From Clostridium sp. (GTDB taxonomy: Bacteria; Bacteroidota; Bacteroidia; Bacteroidales; Muribaculaceae), in NCBI GenBank assembly GCA_023666615.1, contig JAMPBQ010000011.1:1-45751 (forward strand): 45,751 bases of DNA, read 5' to 3'. Below the pieces are notes generated by a model that was given only the letters and a program-made list of their open reading frames with translations, was not told the DNA's origin and made no database searches. The position numbers and the translations under genes are program-made. The first letter of the stretch is position 1. Every line of letters begins with the position of its first letter. This document shows positions 36,801-45,751 of the stretch, piece after piece.

Positions 36801-37033
36801 AAGAAGGATTCTACCAGCTGACCGTAGACTGCTCGCGCATCAGGGACGAAAGGGGGTATGCCGGCAGCAACAAGGCATACTTCTCCTGGACCAAGGACGC
36901 GACGAGCGGAGCTGGGGACGCTCTGCGGGAAGAAGAGGAATCGCCGGCCTACGACTTGCTAGGAAGGCCTGTGGATCCTGAGAGGCATAAGGGCGTGACA
37001 GTGCGAAAGGGCACGGCCACCATAAAATTTTAG
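30821..37033 (+). CDS. Giant secreted multi-domain protein (cohesin-like, CARDB, Calx-beta, Ig-like)
   Basis: 2070 residues with a signal peptide (cleavage near GAMGQ, residue 26). Domains in order, by eye: cohesin-like (27-150, TIDVFVNLDNTDEITAFQFDL); CARDB-like (160-285); about four Calx-beta-like repeats (285-700, each with IPAGTTSVTLPI-type strands); another CARDB (about 705-815, TITNKGNAPLPKG); an Ig-like domain (825-910, MYYPGETIKLTGKA); further NEW3/Ig domains. A carboxypeptidase-regulatory-like segment is near 1120-1200. An unusual helical acidic insert lies near 1330-1430 (MFRRLLLDEDSEEYENFKFWYY). Big_5-like strands (about 1920-2020) precede a short end AYDLLGRPV ... TIKF resembling a type IX sorting tail. 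Likely a cell-surface adhesin or scaffold. The cohesin-like start beside the dockerin-bearing neighbour is notable. Confidence 0.8.
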   Translation: MNLRTIISKTIILTLMLAAYAGAMGQRMNKLWIADCAGTATKTIDVFVNLDNTDEITAFQFDLTAPSGYSFGSEFVKSERLGESHAVAIRLISANNVRVIGYAADNSAIRGNAGALGHISLTIPANAAEGTEQTISITEAILGNSQMENTLTEAADGKLTIATMPDIEVSGVGTSATKASPGDEIDLRWTVSNIGTVALKGGWKETIRAKGADGRTATIYEGYSDVEGLGGKATIEREATGKIPALPGIDGDITLEAEVTPGDESGESQSATVNNTASSAETFFLDKYMTLKISKKEIREGVTAECTLTRSGSWAEAQTFTIKGTESGRYTYPATVTIPRGSSAKTFNVTATNNNLLDGNIEGEITIEGNGYEAVGTTFTIIDDEKPDFEISVVLDNVTEGKNFPLKIDLGCELPTATTVSFATSHPNRVELPKSVEIPAGTTSVTLPIPTSDSDEIDGNVTASIIATTELYGESTDAITIVDKDMPKLEMTLSSDVLHKGEESYYANIKLDREAKSEIRIELSDNSNGLLEIGSATAVIPAGETEAIVPLSVSDKKIGASSKRCTLTAAVVIKNCNCSASAETSGHTSRELTIIDPSQNRLTLYCDELFTLEAPKKQIMVKRNGDLTKALTVNLSATAPLTVASSVSIPAGAETAYFEAQLLGTEEEKTGMAMIKAQASGYYQGGCIAMYTTERLPDATISLATEEGQKIVGGGKMALKATITNKGNAPLPKGVGISIESEGFKAPYSFDLEADLAAGGSIENKIEAELIEAKASFNIVGAVNRGKEAKEVSYANNSSSIICATAAPFTISLRADKEMYYPGETIKLTGKAEGENTANAEVDIYFVSSTGNVSQTKAKTNAQGEIIHETTAKHAGYYQAVAGYRGDINGGEQAEYNVLGFKVDTPNVKCGLKQNEEYEGEISITNPMSMELTGLKFAYDLKGQEGKLSLKIDETASIPARTAARVPFKIKSSALTEGDAWNNIEVTATADKGLSQKIKISYNTQPQMGRLTADIDNIDIAVVDGETREYTFSITNTGAGSTGAIELSLPKGVESVTPKRLVALAPGEEAAVSLRFSGKEEGTAAMLREGTIALNCERGIGMKLPFRVAFVSTKTGRLRVKATDEYSYYDGSGQRIETEDVFERQGLAGAEIELIDALTNETALTATADEKGEISAELTEGYYRLKAKAENHTQAEAVVYIEPGIDNEIEAFCTYQAIKYSWNVAETEVEDSYEMTTVAEFQTMVPKPVVTIEYPKEGVPVLQPFSITVTNHGLIRAYDLNAEYEVEGGLTLLPLSDTSFDALEAGETVELEAVLVPNEVMDKLNTGAESKYAKAISGPDLKDKMDMFRRLLLDEDSEEYENFKFWYYCYILGTRLTMKYVGCHEMDAEEREIYAKLNEMCKEEENYYEEIGRFLGLSKLDNGNSTIKKAKGKGKTIPAAGGKEFVGGLGSSYEMLPQIEITDGPCGRIKGRSRAGSLMQAMRALGYAAQKAPEEEDNATCATIVLEFKQSIALTRQAFAGSLSINNGMPEAMTGIKAMLTVTDAHGTPVTSHIIDISEESKEGFSEGADGLWSIAAGGNATANYLFTPSAQAAPESAQEYSIGGYLAFNDPETGAAKSLPLREAKITVTPSPILDFTYFMQRDVLGDDPLTDEVEASMPAEFSLLISNAGNGEAKNLRIATSQPEIIENEKGLKISYSIIEAQLNGKERNLALGKTVYTDFGEIGAHSTAYAQWWMESSLLGHFTEYDLTMNHLTSHGNAALSIIRDASMHELIRGLRYADENGEPQRAFLANDIADDESYPDQAYLTNGEKHGVAVVADAKLEKTDEEKYELTVKAAEAGWIYGNALNADMANRKITGIERKSDGERIDAYNFWITDRTLYDYKKPIYEHRLHFADCLPAGGTETYLITLSEKTEKEVDVEYISAAVSDFGVTGGAVDEIIVNFNTSLKAESVRLNENVALTMNGESLALTEEMVKIEEDRIIIRPGAITGEEGFYQLTVDCSRIRDERGYAGSNKAYFSWTKDATSGAGDALREEEESPAYDLLGRPVDPERHKGVTVRKGTATIKF

Positions 37034-37064
37034 CGAAGATTGGCGTTTTTTTGAGAAAAATTTG

Positions 37065-37072
37065 TAACTTTG
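37065..37072 (+). promoter_or_regulatory. Promoter of the nuo-atp operon
   Basis: TAACTTTG is a perfect -7. TTG at 37040-37042, 22 bp upstream, may be the -33. The leader would be about 140 nt (37078-37215), with no obvious riboswitch fold. The -7 lies only 32 bp after the stop codon of the giant gene, which has no terminator of its own. Confidence 0.5.
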
Positions 37073-37215
37073 CAAAATCAATGGGCCAGTCTCATAGGAA
37101 AATTGTGCAAAAGAAGGGGCTGAATGCAATGGCCGCCAGAGAGGCGGTTGTTGGATTTAGTCGTTTTAAGGCATGATTACAAGTACTTTAAATCGATAAC
37201 ATATAATCACGAGAT

Positions 37216-37584
37216 ATGATATCTTTAGCAATCAACAACGCTTTGCTGGCGCTAGTGGGCTTGCTCACGGGCGTGGCATTGGTTACCCTAGCCATGTGGA
37301 TCGCGGGGCTGATATCTCCGCGGTCGTTCAACAAGCAGAAGGGAGAGCCCTACGAGTGCGGCATTCCGACGAGAGGCGAGAGCATGTCGCAGTTCCACAT
37401 CGGTTACTATCTGTTTGCCATCCTGTTCTTGATGTTTGACGTGGAGACAGTGTTCCTGTTTCCGTGGGCAGTAAAGATGCGGGCCTTGGGGACAGACGGC
37501 CTTCTAAGCATAGCGGTATTCTTTGGCGTATTAGTGCTGGGCTTGGTATACGCTTGGCGGAAAGGAGCTTTGGAATGGAAGTGA
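37216..37584 (+). CDS. nuoA: NADH-quinone oxidoreductase subunit A
   Basis: A small three-span membrane subunit of complex I, 122 residues. Family marks: KGEPYECGIPTRGES (the conserved loop with the Cys), FHIGYYLFAILFLMFDVETVFLFPWAV and GLVYAWRKGALEW. Its stop overlaps nuoB by 10 bp. Confidence 0.95.
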   Translation: MISLAINNALLALVGLLTGVALVTLAMWIAGLISPRSFNKQKGEPYECGIPTRGESMSQFHIGYYLFAILFLMFDVETVFLFPWAVKMRALGTDGLLSIAVFFGVLVLGLVYAWRKGALEWK

Positions 37585-38183
37585 CGACAAAGAGCATGCC
37601 CTACGACGCATGGAAAGACAATGAATACATAGAGAAGCTCGTGAAAGAGCTACAGGACAGCGGCACAAACGTGATTGTAGGCAGCCTCGACAAGCTAATA
37701 AACTGGGGCCGAAGCAACTCGCTTTGGCCGTTGACGTTTGCGACGAGCTGCTGCGGCATCGAATTCGTATCGCTAGGCGCGGCGCGCTTCGACATGGCGC
37801 GTTTTGGCTGGGAAGTGGCGCGCTCAAGCCCCCGCCAGGCTGACTTTATGATGGTGGCGGGCACGATCGTGAACAGGATGGTGCCGGTGTTCAGGCGCCT
37901 CTACGACCAGCTGGCTGAGCCGAAGTACGTTATAGCGTGCGGCAGCTGCGCCATCTCCGGAGGGCCGTTCCTTAAATCGTACCATGTGGCCAAGGGCATC
38001 GCCGACATCGTGCCCGTGGACGTATTCCTTCCGGGGTGCCCGCCGCGCCCCGAGGCAATGATATACGGCATTATGCAGCTATCGCGCAAGATTAAGGTGG
38101 AGCGCTTCTTCGGGGGCGTCAACCGCCAGGAGAAGCAGGAGGAATTCCTGCGCGAGCATCCGGTAGATGGCGTGAAAGACTAA
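37575..38183 (+). CDS. nuoB: NADH-quinone oxidoreductase subunit B
   Basis: A 202-residue peripheral subunit that carries the terminal 4Fe-4S cluster N2, next to the quinone site. The four ligands are visible: C59-C60 in TSCCGIE, C125 in CGSCAISGG, and C155 in PGCPPRPE. Start 37575 (MEVTTKSMPYDAWKD) overlaps nuoA; the open frame further upstream is out of family. Confidence 0.95.
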   Translation: MEVTTKSMPYDAWKDNEYIEKLVKELQDSGTNVIVGSLDKLINWGRSNSLWPLTFATSCCGIEFVSLGAARFDMARFGWEVARSSPRQADFMMVAGTIVNRMVPVFRRLYDQLAEPKYVIACGSCAISGGPFLKSYHVAKGIADIVPVDVFLPGCPPRPEAMIYGIMQLSRKIKVERFFGGVNRQEKQEEFLREHPVDGVKD

Positions 38184-38226
38184 AGAAAAAAGAAACGAGA
38201 AAAGCTAAATCCAAAAAAGCTAAAAT

Positions 38227-39858
38227 ATGGCAAACATTCAGGATAAAATAGCCGGCATGTGCCCCGAGGCGCAGTTTGAGCAGGCTGATGTCCTCCAGGT
38301 CACTGTCCCAGAGGCTAAATGGCATGAAATGGCCTTAGCCCTAAGGAATGACGCCGACTTGGCTTTCGATTATCTCATCACCATTGTCGGGATGGACTGG
38401 CAAGAGTCGATGGGATGCATATATTATATGATGTCGACCACGCGCGGCAATGAGACATTGGCCGTGAAGGTGCTGGCGTCGGGCACGCGCAAGCAGCCTT
38501 ACATGGCCTCGGTGCATGACGTATGGGCCGTAGCAACGCTGTACGAGCGCGAGGTTTACGATTTCTTCGGCATCATCTTCGTGAATAATCCTGACATGCG
38601 CCGCCTGTTCCTGAGCATCGACTGGGTGGGCTACCCCCTGCGCAAGGATTACGACACCGACCCGAAGCTCAACCCCATCAGCACCGAGAGCGAGCGCCAG
38701 AGCGACTTCACCGACACATGGGAGATGGAGAAAGGCAAGCTCGTGAAGAAAGAGGTGAGGATATTCCAGCCCGAGGATTTCGTGGTGAACATCGGGCCGC
38801 AGCACCCGTCGACGCACGGCGTGCTCCGCTTCCGCACCTGCGTAGACGGCGAGACCATAAAGAAGATTGACGTTTACATGGGCTACATCCACCGTGGCAT
38901 CGAGAAGCTGATGGAAGGGCTGACTATACCGCAGTGCCTGCCGTTCCTGGACCGCATGGACTATTTCTCGGCGCAGAACTACCACAGCGGCATGTGCAGG
39001 CTGGTGGAGAGGGCCGCCGGCATCCAGATCAGCCGCAGGGCAGAGGTGATCCGAGTGATGATGGACGAGCTGTCGCGCATAGCGTCGCACTGCCTGTTCA
39101 TGGGCACGTTCTGCATGGACCTTGGGGCCACGACGATGCTGTTCTACACCCTGAGGGTGCGCGAGCAGATTTTGGACATAATGGAAAAGACCTGCGGGGC
39201 GCGCATGACGTTCAACTATCCGTGTATCGGCGGCGTAATGCAAGACTTGCATCCTGACTTCCAGAAGGACGTGAAGGCATTGCTGGCAGTGCTGCCCGCC
39301 AACATCAAGGAATACCAGACGCTCTTCACGGGCAACGTGATAGCGAAGGAGCGCATGGTGGGCGTAGGGCACCTGAGCAAGGAGGACGCGATAGCATACG
39401 GCGTGACGGGCCCGTCGGGCAGGGCGTCGGGATGGTCATGCGACGTGCGCAAGATACATCCTTACAGCATCTATCCCGAGCTTGACTTTGAGGAGGTGCT
39501 GGCCACAGAAGGCGACTGCATGGCGCGCTTCAACGTGCGCCTGCATGAAATAGAGCAGAGCGCGAAGATACTTGAGCAGCTTGTGGACAACATCCCCGAG
39601 GGCGAATATTGCGTGAAGGTGCCCAAGGTGCTGAAGCTGCCCGCAGGTCACTGGTTTGAGATGACCGAGGGCTGCCGCGGCGTTCTTGGCATCTACCTGG
39701 AGAGCGACGGTACGGCGAATCCGTACCGCGTGAAGCTGGTACCGCCGTGCTTGCCGCTGGCGGGAGTTGTAGACCACATCACGCAGGGCATGAAGATCGC
39801 CGACTTGATCACCATAGGCGGTTCATTGGACTACATCATCCCAGACATGGACCGATAA
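38227..39858 (+). CDS. nuoCD: NADH-quinone oxidoreductase subunits C and D, fused
   Basis: A 543-residue fusion. The NuoC part (about 1-165) has EREVYDFFGIIFVNNPDMRRLFL and the PLRKDY end. The NuoD part (about 175-543) has FVVNIGPQHPSTHGVLRF, MGYIHRGIEKLMEGLT, RMDYFSAQNYHSGM, ELSRIASHCLF, GGVMQDLHPDF, GPSGRASG and the C-terminal GSLDYIIPDMDR. The fusion is usual in Bacteroidetes. It helps form the quinone-binding module with NuoB and NuoH. Confidence 0.96.
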   Translation: MANIQDKIAGMCPEAQFEQADVLQVTVPEAKWHEMALALRNDADLAFDYLITIVGMDWQESMGCIYYMMSTTRGNETLAVKVLASGTRKQPYMASVHDVWAVATLYEREVYDFFGIIFVNNPDMRRLFLSIDWVGYPLRKDYDTDPKLNPISTESERQSDFTDTWEMEKGKLVKKEVRIFQPEDFVVNIGPQHPSTHGVLRFRTCVDGETIKKIDVYMGYIHRGIEKLMEGLTIPQCLPFLDRMDYFSAQNYHSGMCRLVERAAGIQISRRAEVIRVMMDELSRIASHCLFMGTFCMDLGATTMLFYTLRVREQILDIMEKTCGARMTFNYPCIGGVMQDLHPDFQKDVKALLAVLPANIKEYQTLFTGNVIAKERMVGVGHLSKEDAIAYGVTGPSGRASGWSCDVRKIHPYSIYPELDFEEVLATEGDCMARFNVRLHEIEQSAKILEQLVDNIPEGEYCVKVPKVLKLPAGHWFEMTEGCRGVLGIYLESDGTANPYRVKLVPPCLPLAGVVDHITQGMKIADLITIGGSLDYIIPDMDR

Positions 39859-39887
39859 AAAAGCTAATTCCTAATACCTAAAAGGTT

Positions 39888-40970
39888 ATGTTTGACTTTT
39901 CTGTTGCAACAACTTGGATTAACCAGTTTCTGCTAGGCACATGCGGGCTTCCGCAGTGGCTTACGACCACGATAGAGTGCGTGCTGATTGGCGTATGCCT
40001 GCTGTTAGCGTATGCGTTGCTGGCCCTCTTCTATATCATTTATGAGCGCAAGCTGTGCGCATACATACAGTGCCGCGTCGGTCCGGTGCGCGTAGGCCCG
40101 TGGGGCTTGCTGCAGGTGTTTGCCGACATGTTCAAGATTCTCATCAAGGAGCTTGTGCAGCTGAAGGACATTGACAAATTCCTGTTCGCTTTGGCTCCGT
40201 ACCTGGTGATTATCGCGTCGATGCTGGCGTTTGCGGTTCTGCCGTGGGGCAATGGGCTGCAGATTATCGATTTCAACATAGGCATATTCTTCCTAATAGC
40301 CGTAAGCTCGATAGGCGTGCTAGGCATCTTGCTGGCAGGCTGGTCATCGGCGAACAAGTTCACCCTAATCGGCGCGATGCGCTCCGGCGCTCAGATGGTA
40401 AGCTACGAGCTGTCGATCGGTCTGTCGATATTGACGATGGTCTGCCTAGCGGGCACAATGTCGGTGGGCGGCATCATCGCAGAGCAGGCCGACCTGTGGT
40501 TCATATTCAAGGGACACATACCGGCGATCATAGCGTTCATAATCTACCTTATCGCGGCTACGGCAGAGACCAACCGCGGCCCGTTTGACCTACCAGAGGC
40601 AGAGAGCGAGCTGACGGCCGGCTACCACACAGAATATTCGGGCATCCACTTTGGATTCTACTATCTGGCGGAGTACCTGAACCTGTTTATTGTGTCGGGC
40701 GTTGCGTCGCTGATGTTCCTCGGCGGGTGGATGCCGCTGCACATACCCGGGTGGGAAGGATTCAACCACGTAATGGACTATATCCCGTCGATCATATGGT
40801 TCCTGGGCAAGTGCTTCTTCATATCGTACATCATCATCTGGTTCAAGTGGACATTCCCGCGCATCCGCATTGACAACATGCTGGCCCTGGAATGGAAATA
40901 CCTTTTGCCCATCAACCTGGTGAACTTGGTGCTGATGGTGCTGGTAATAGTCTATGGACTGCATTTTTGA
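39888..40970 (+). CDS. nuoH: NADH-quinone oxidoreductase subunit H
   Basis: A 360-residue membrane subunit with eight or nine spans that connects the quinone site to the proton-pumping arm. Motifs: [91 protein letters not shown] and [15 protein letters not shown]. It is the last nuo gene here: atpD starts 29 bp after its stop, where nuoI-J-K-L-M-N would normally follow. Confidence 0.96.
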   Translation: MFDFSVATTWINQFLLGTCGLPQWLTTTIECVLIGVCLLLAYALLALFYIIYERKLCAYIQCRVGPVRVGPWGLLQVFADMFKILIKELVQLKDIDKFLFALAPYLVIIASMLAFAVLPWGNGLQIIDFNIGIFFLIAVSSIGVLGILLAGWSSANKFTLIGAMRSGAQMVSYELSIGLSILTMVCLAGTMSVGGIIAEQADLWFIFKGHIPAIIAFIIYLIAATAETNRGPFDLPEAESELTAGYHTEYSGIHFGFYYLAEYLNLFIVSGVASLMFLGGWMPLHIPGWEGFNHVMDYIPSIIWFLGKCFFISYIIIWFKWTFPRIRIDNMLALEWKYLLPINLVNLVLMVLVIVYGLHF

Positions 40971-40981
40971 ATAGAAATTAA

Positions 40982-42505
<1,524 letters not shown>

Positions 42506-42528
42506 AGTAAACAAAAATCTACAACGAG

Positions 42529-42765
42529 ATGACACTGAAGATTATATCGGCAAGCGAGACCCTCTTTGAGGGGAAGGCGAGCCTGGTGACTTTGCCCGGC
42601 GCCATGGGCGCGTTCACCGTGCTTGACAGGCACGCATCCTTGATATCCACCCTTGTGAAGGGAAACATCGTTTATAAGGATGAAAAGGGCGAGGAGAACA
42701 CCATAGAGGTGCCCGGAGGCGTGGCGGATATAGACAACAATGTCGTTTCAGTATGCATATATTGA
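42529..42765 (+). CDS. atpC: ATP synthase F1 subunit epsilon
   Basis: A 78-residue protein with only the N-terminal beta-sandwich of epsilon (LKIISASETLFEGKASLVTLPGAMGAFTVLDRHASLISTLVKGNI, then VPGGVADIDNNVVSV). The C-terminal helical hairpin that inhibits ATPase in many bacteria is absent, which is typical of Bacteroidetes. Its stop overlaps the atpB start (TGATG). Confidence 0.93.
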   Translation: MTLKIISASETLFEGKASLVTLPGAMGAFTVLDRHASLISTLVKGNIVYKDEKGEENTIEVPGGVADIDNNVVSVCIY

Positions 42766-43955
42766 TGAGTATGAATCGCTTCCTGAAGATATTCCTCTTG
42801 ATAGCCATAGCCGTAGCGCCATTGTGGGCATCGGCCGCTGAGGCAGACTCCATAGCCCAGGAGCAGGCCGAGGCGATAGACGTGGCGGCGCAAGCCAACC
42901 TTGCCAATGAGGCCAAGACTGAGGGCGAAGGGGAAATAGACGCGAAAAAGATAATCTTTGAGCATCTTGGTGACGCCTATGGATGGGAAGTGCCATTCAA
43001 TCACCATGCGCGGATACCATTGCCAATCATCGTAAGGGCGAAGGATGGAAGATTCCACGTGTTTTCGTCGGCGCGGGTGCAGCATGGAGAAGTTTATGCC
43101 GACGGCGGGGCTGAATTCATGATCGCGCCGGAGGGCGCCGAGCATGAGGGCAAGGTGGTGCAGCTTCTTCCCGGCGGAGAGATGTATCGGCCGCTAGACA
43201 TATCGATAACGAAGAATGTGGCCGCTCTGTTCGTGGCGATGATTCTTGTGATAGGGCTTATGCTCTGGCTGGCGGGATGGTACAAGCGGCATGGATACCG
43301 CAGCCCGCGGAAGGGGCTTGGCGCGGTGGAAACCTGCGTTGAGTTTGTGTACAACGGAGTTGTGAAGGCAACGCTGAAGGAGGACGCGCCGAGGTTTGCG
43401 CCATACCTTATGACGGCCTTTTTCTTCATCCTTGGCATGAACCTCTTGGGTCTGATTGTGGTGTTCCCCGGCGGCGCCAACCTTACGGGCAACATAGCCG
43501 TGACGCTTGTGCTGGCGGTGCTGACATTCCTGGTGACGAACATATTCGGCACGAAGGAATACTGGAAAGAGATATTCTGGCCAGACGTGCCGCTTTGGCT
43601 CAAGTTCCCGATACCGATTATGCCGGTGATAGAAATCTTCGGCATGTTCACGAAGCCGGCGGCGCTGACTGTGCGCTTGTTCGCCAACATGATGGGCGGG
43701 CATATGATAGTGATAGTGCTTACGCTTCTGATATTCATATTCTCGTACATGAACCCTGTGGCCGGAGGATTTACGACAATAGTTTCGGTGGGCTTCTCGG
43801 TGTTCATGCTATTGATAGACGTGCTGGTCAGCTTCATCCAGGCCTACGTGTTTACGATGCTTTCGACCATCTTCATCTCCTTGGCGCAGGCAAAGGCGCA
43901 CGGCCATGAGAAGAAGGAGAGCGCCGGCGAGGCCATAAAGGAGGCCTTGGTGTAA
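42765..43955 (+). CDS. atpB: ATP synthase F0 subunit a
   Basis: A 396-residue proton-channel subunit. It has an N-terminal extension typical of Bacteroidetes: a signal-like segment (MNRFLKIFLLIAIAVAPLWASAAEAD) plus about 100 periplasmic residues before the first channel helix (VAALFVAMILVIGLMLWLAGW). The key arginine lies in AALTVRLFANMMGGHMIVIVL, and the last helices include FIQAYVFTMLSTIFISLA. Start taken at 42765 (MSMNR); 42753 and 42771 are also possible. The gene often found between atpC and atpB in Bacteroides is absent. Confidence 0.94.
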   Translation: MSMNRFLKIFLLIAIAVAPLWASAAEADSIAQEQAEAIDVAAQANLANEAKTEGEGEIDAKKIIFEHLGDAYGWEVPFNHHARIPLPIIVRAKDGRFHVFSSARVQHGEVYADGGAEFMIAPEGAEHEGKVVQLLPGGEMYRPLDISITKNVAALFVAMILVIGLMLWLAGWYKRHGYRSPRKGLGAVETCVEFVYNGVVKATLKEDAPRFAPYLMTAFFFILGMNLLGLIVVFPGGANLTGNIAVTLVLAVLTFLVTNIFGTKEYWKEIFWPDVPLWLKFPIPIMPVIEIFGMFTKPAALTVRLFANMMGGHMIVIVLTLLIFIFSYMNPVAGGFTTIVSVGFSVFMLLIDVLVSFIQAYVFTMLSTIFISLAQAKAHGHEKKESAGEAIKEALV

Positions 43956-43989
43956 AAGGAAAAACAAAGAATAAAATAAAAAACAATAA

Positions 43990-44253
<264 letters not shown>

Positions 44254-44271
44254 ACCTTTAAGCATACCTGA

Positions 44272-44769
44272 ATGGAATTATTCGCCCCAGATTTCGGCCT
44301 GGTCTTTTGGATGTTTGTGTCGTTTGGCATCCTCTTCCTAATATTGTGGAGGTATGCCTGGCCGGTCATCCTAAAATCGTTGGACCAGAGGGCCGACCTC
44401 ATCGACAAGGGCGTGGAGTATGCTCAAAACGCGAAGGCACAGCTCGACAACGCCCGGCAGGAGGCACAGAACGTCATCACCGAAGCCCGTAAGCAGCAAG
44501 CGGACATGCTGCGCGACGCCGATAAGATGAAGAACCAAATCATCGAGGAGGCACGCACGCAAGCACAGCGGGAGGCTCAGAAGGTGATGGACCAGGCCAA
44601 GGTGTCGATACAGCAGCAGCAGAAAGAGGCCGAGCAGGCCTTCCGCGACTCAGTGAGCGACTTTGCGCTGCAAATCGCCACGAAGGTTGTGAAGCAAGAA
44701 ATGGCAGACCCGAAGGCGCAATCGAAATTAGTATCGTCCCTTCTGAATGAGATGGAGGGCAAAAACTGA
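44272..44769 (+). CDS. atpF: ATP synthase F0 subunit b
   Basis: A 165-residue stator subunit: one N-terminal membrane span (FGLVFWMFVSFGILFLILWRYAW), then a long charged coiled coil rich in Gln, Lys and Glu (ARQEAQNVITEARKQQADML onward). It lies 18 bp after atpE and six before atpH. Confidence 0.94.
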   Translation: MELFAPDFGLVFWMFVSFGILFLILWRYAWPVILKSLDQRADLIDKGVEYAQNAKAQLDNARQEAQNVITEARKQQADMLRDADKMKNQIIEEARTQAQREAQKVMDQAKVSIQQQQKEAEQAFRDSVSDFALQIATKVVKQEMADPKAQSKLVSSLLNEMEGKN

Positions 44770-44774
44770 CACTG

Positions 44775-45323
44775 ATGGATCAAGGACTTATACCCAAGCG
44801 CTACGCCAAGGCCATCTATGAAGTGGCCCAGGAGCGTGGCGATGAGAAAGGGCTCTACGAGACGATGCGGAGGATATCGGCGTCGTTCGCCGCCGAGCCG
44901 AAGCTCAACGCCACCCTGAATAATCCGTTTGTGCCGGAGGCAGACAAGGAGGCATTAATCCTAACTGCGGCCGGCGCGGAAGAAGGAGACAAGCGGCTAA
45001 TGCCGATACTGTCGCTTCTGAAGCAAAACGGGCGCATAGGGATGATGCGCGACATAGCGGCCGCATACGAGGGCATCTACCGCAAGGCAAACCGAATCTA
45101 TCGGGTAACGGTCACGGCCGCAGCCCCGATGGAGAAGGCTGAAGAGGAAAGGCTCAAGGAAATGATAAAGTCGCACCTGAATGGGGGCGCGATGGAGTAT
45201 ACGTTCCGCGAAGATCCGGAATTGATCGGCGGGTTCACGGTCAGCATCGACAACGAGCGGCTTGACGCCTCAGTCAAGAATGAATTGAAACAACTGCGTC
45301 TTAAACTTTTAAGAAATAATTAG
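44775..45323 (+). CDS. atpH: ATP synthase F1 subunit delta
   Basis: The 182-residue peripheral-stalk subunit. It begins LIPKRYAKAIYEVAQERG and ends DPELIGGFTVSIDNERLDASVKNELKQLRLKLL, both family signatures. It is followed by atpA after eight bases. Confidence 0.94.
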   Translation: MDQGLIPKRYAKAIYEVAQERGDEKGLYETMRRISASFAAEPKLNATLNNPFVPEADKEALILTAAGAEEGDKRLMPILSLLKQNGRIGMMRDIAAAYEGIYRKANRIYRVTVTAAAPMEKAEEERLKEMIKSHLNGGAMEYTFREDPELIGGFTVSIDNERLDASVKNELKQLRLKLLRNN

Positions 45324-45331
45324 GCATCAAC

Positions 45332-45751
45332 ATGATAAATCCAAGCGAGATTTCCGCCGTTCTGAAACAGCAACTCGAAAATGTCAGCTCGAAGGTGGCC
45401 TTCGAGGAGGTAGGCACTGTGCTTGAAGTAGGCGACGGCGTGGCCCACGTCTACGGCCTGGACAATGTCCGCGCCAACGAGCTTGTGGAGTTTGAGAACG
45501 GAGTCAAGGGCGTAGCCCTCAACCTTGAAGAGAGCAACGTCGGCGTGATTTTGCTCAACAATGTCAATAAAGTGACTGAAAACATGACCGTCCGCCGCAC
45601 CGGAGAAATCGCCTCCATCCCCGTGGGAGAAGGATTGCTGGGACGCGTCATCAACGTGCTGGGCGAGCCCATCGACGGCCGCGGGCCGATACAGGGCGAG
45701 CTTGTGCGCATGCCTTTGGAGCGCAAGGCCCCGGGCGTAATCTACCGCCAG
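45332..45751 (+). CDS. atpA: ATP synthase F1 subunit alpha (3' part outside the window)
   Basis: The first 140 codons of atpA are present and open to the window end. They encode MINPSEISAVLKQQLENV, then the beta-barrel domain (VGTVLEVGDGVAHVYGLDNV, NLEESNVGVILL, RTGEIASIPVGEGLLGRVINVLGEPIDGRG). The Walker A site lies beyond base 45751. By usual order atpG follows. Confidence 0.96.
   Translation, partial: MINPSEISAVLKQQLENVSSKVAFEEVGTVLEVGDGVAHVYGLDNVRANELVEFENGVKGVALNLEESNVGVILLNNVNKVTENMTVRRTGEIASIPVGEGLLGRVINVLGEPIDGRGPIQGELVRMPLERKAPGVIYRQ

Noticed and set aside
27402-37033. A true cellulosome locus
   Set aside because: No glycoside hydrolase or anchoring scaffoldin is near. Only a possible protein-protein contact is proposed.

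Overview
The window looks like part of a Bacteroidales chromosome, most likely a GC-richer gut lineage such as the Muribaculaceae (the family is inference). Signs are: promoters of the Bacteroidetes type (TTTG, about 20 bp, TAnnTTTG) in front of many genes; a fused nuoCD; the ATP synthase order atpD-C-B-E-F-H-A; secreted proteins with type IX-like C-terminal tails; BspA-type leucine-rich repeats; and tRNA genes without an encoded CCA.

Layout. 1-3080: the end of a tRNA-Arg gene, a shared terminator, clpB on the minus strand, and a tRNA-Glu gene with its own promoter and terminator. 3080-5360: a gene-poor stretch of small hairpins, then two small secreted-protein genes. 5424-6277: a promoter, a strongly folded RNA leader of about 250 nt that buries the start codons, and an unrecognised basic protein. 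6357-19359: housekeeping genes, many overlapping (an RlmL-like methyltransferase with a 17-unit repeat tail, purD, a membrane protein, pdxB, an LD-carboxypeptidase, a Fic protein, a thioredoxin-like lipoprotein or periplasmic protein, mnmA, a DUF151 nuclease-like gene, a nucleoside transporter, rsmE, kdsA). 19404-19601: a MITE-like element. 19621-21879: a minus-strand gene for a RING-like plus TerD-like protein.

22131-26050 is accessory DNA: two deoxy-aminosugar genes (fdtA/fdtB-like), a membrane acyltransferase put out of frame by a run of ten C (probable phase variation), and an AT-rich minus-strand Abi_2/HEPN gene. Just downstream of the Abi gene and on its strand is a self-contained small RNA of about 95 nt, with its own promoter, two hairpins of different stem but identical nine-base loop, and a terminator. 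This HEPN protein plus adjacent RNA is the best candidate for an undescribed or little-described system here.

26050-37033: class II fructose-bisphosphate aldolase, then two very large secreted proteins, a BspA-type LRR protein with a dockerin-like segment (1106 aa) and a 2070-residue multi-domain protein that begins with a cohesin-like domain. 37216-45751: nuoA-B-CD-H followed after 29 bp by the ATP synthase operon. The usual nuoI-J-K-L-M-N genes are missing from this position. The window ends inside atpA.
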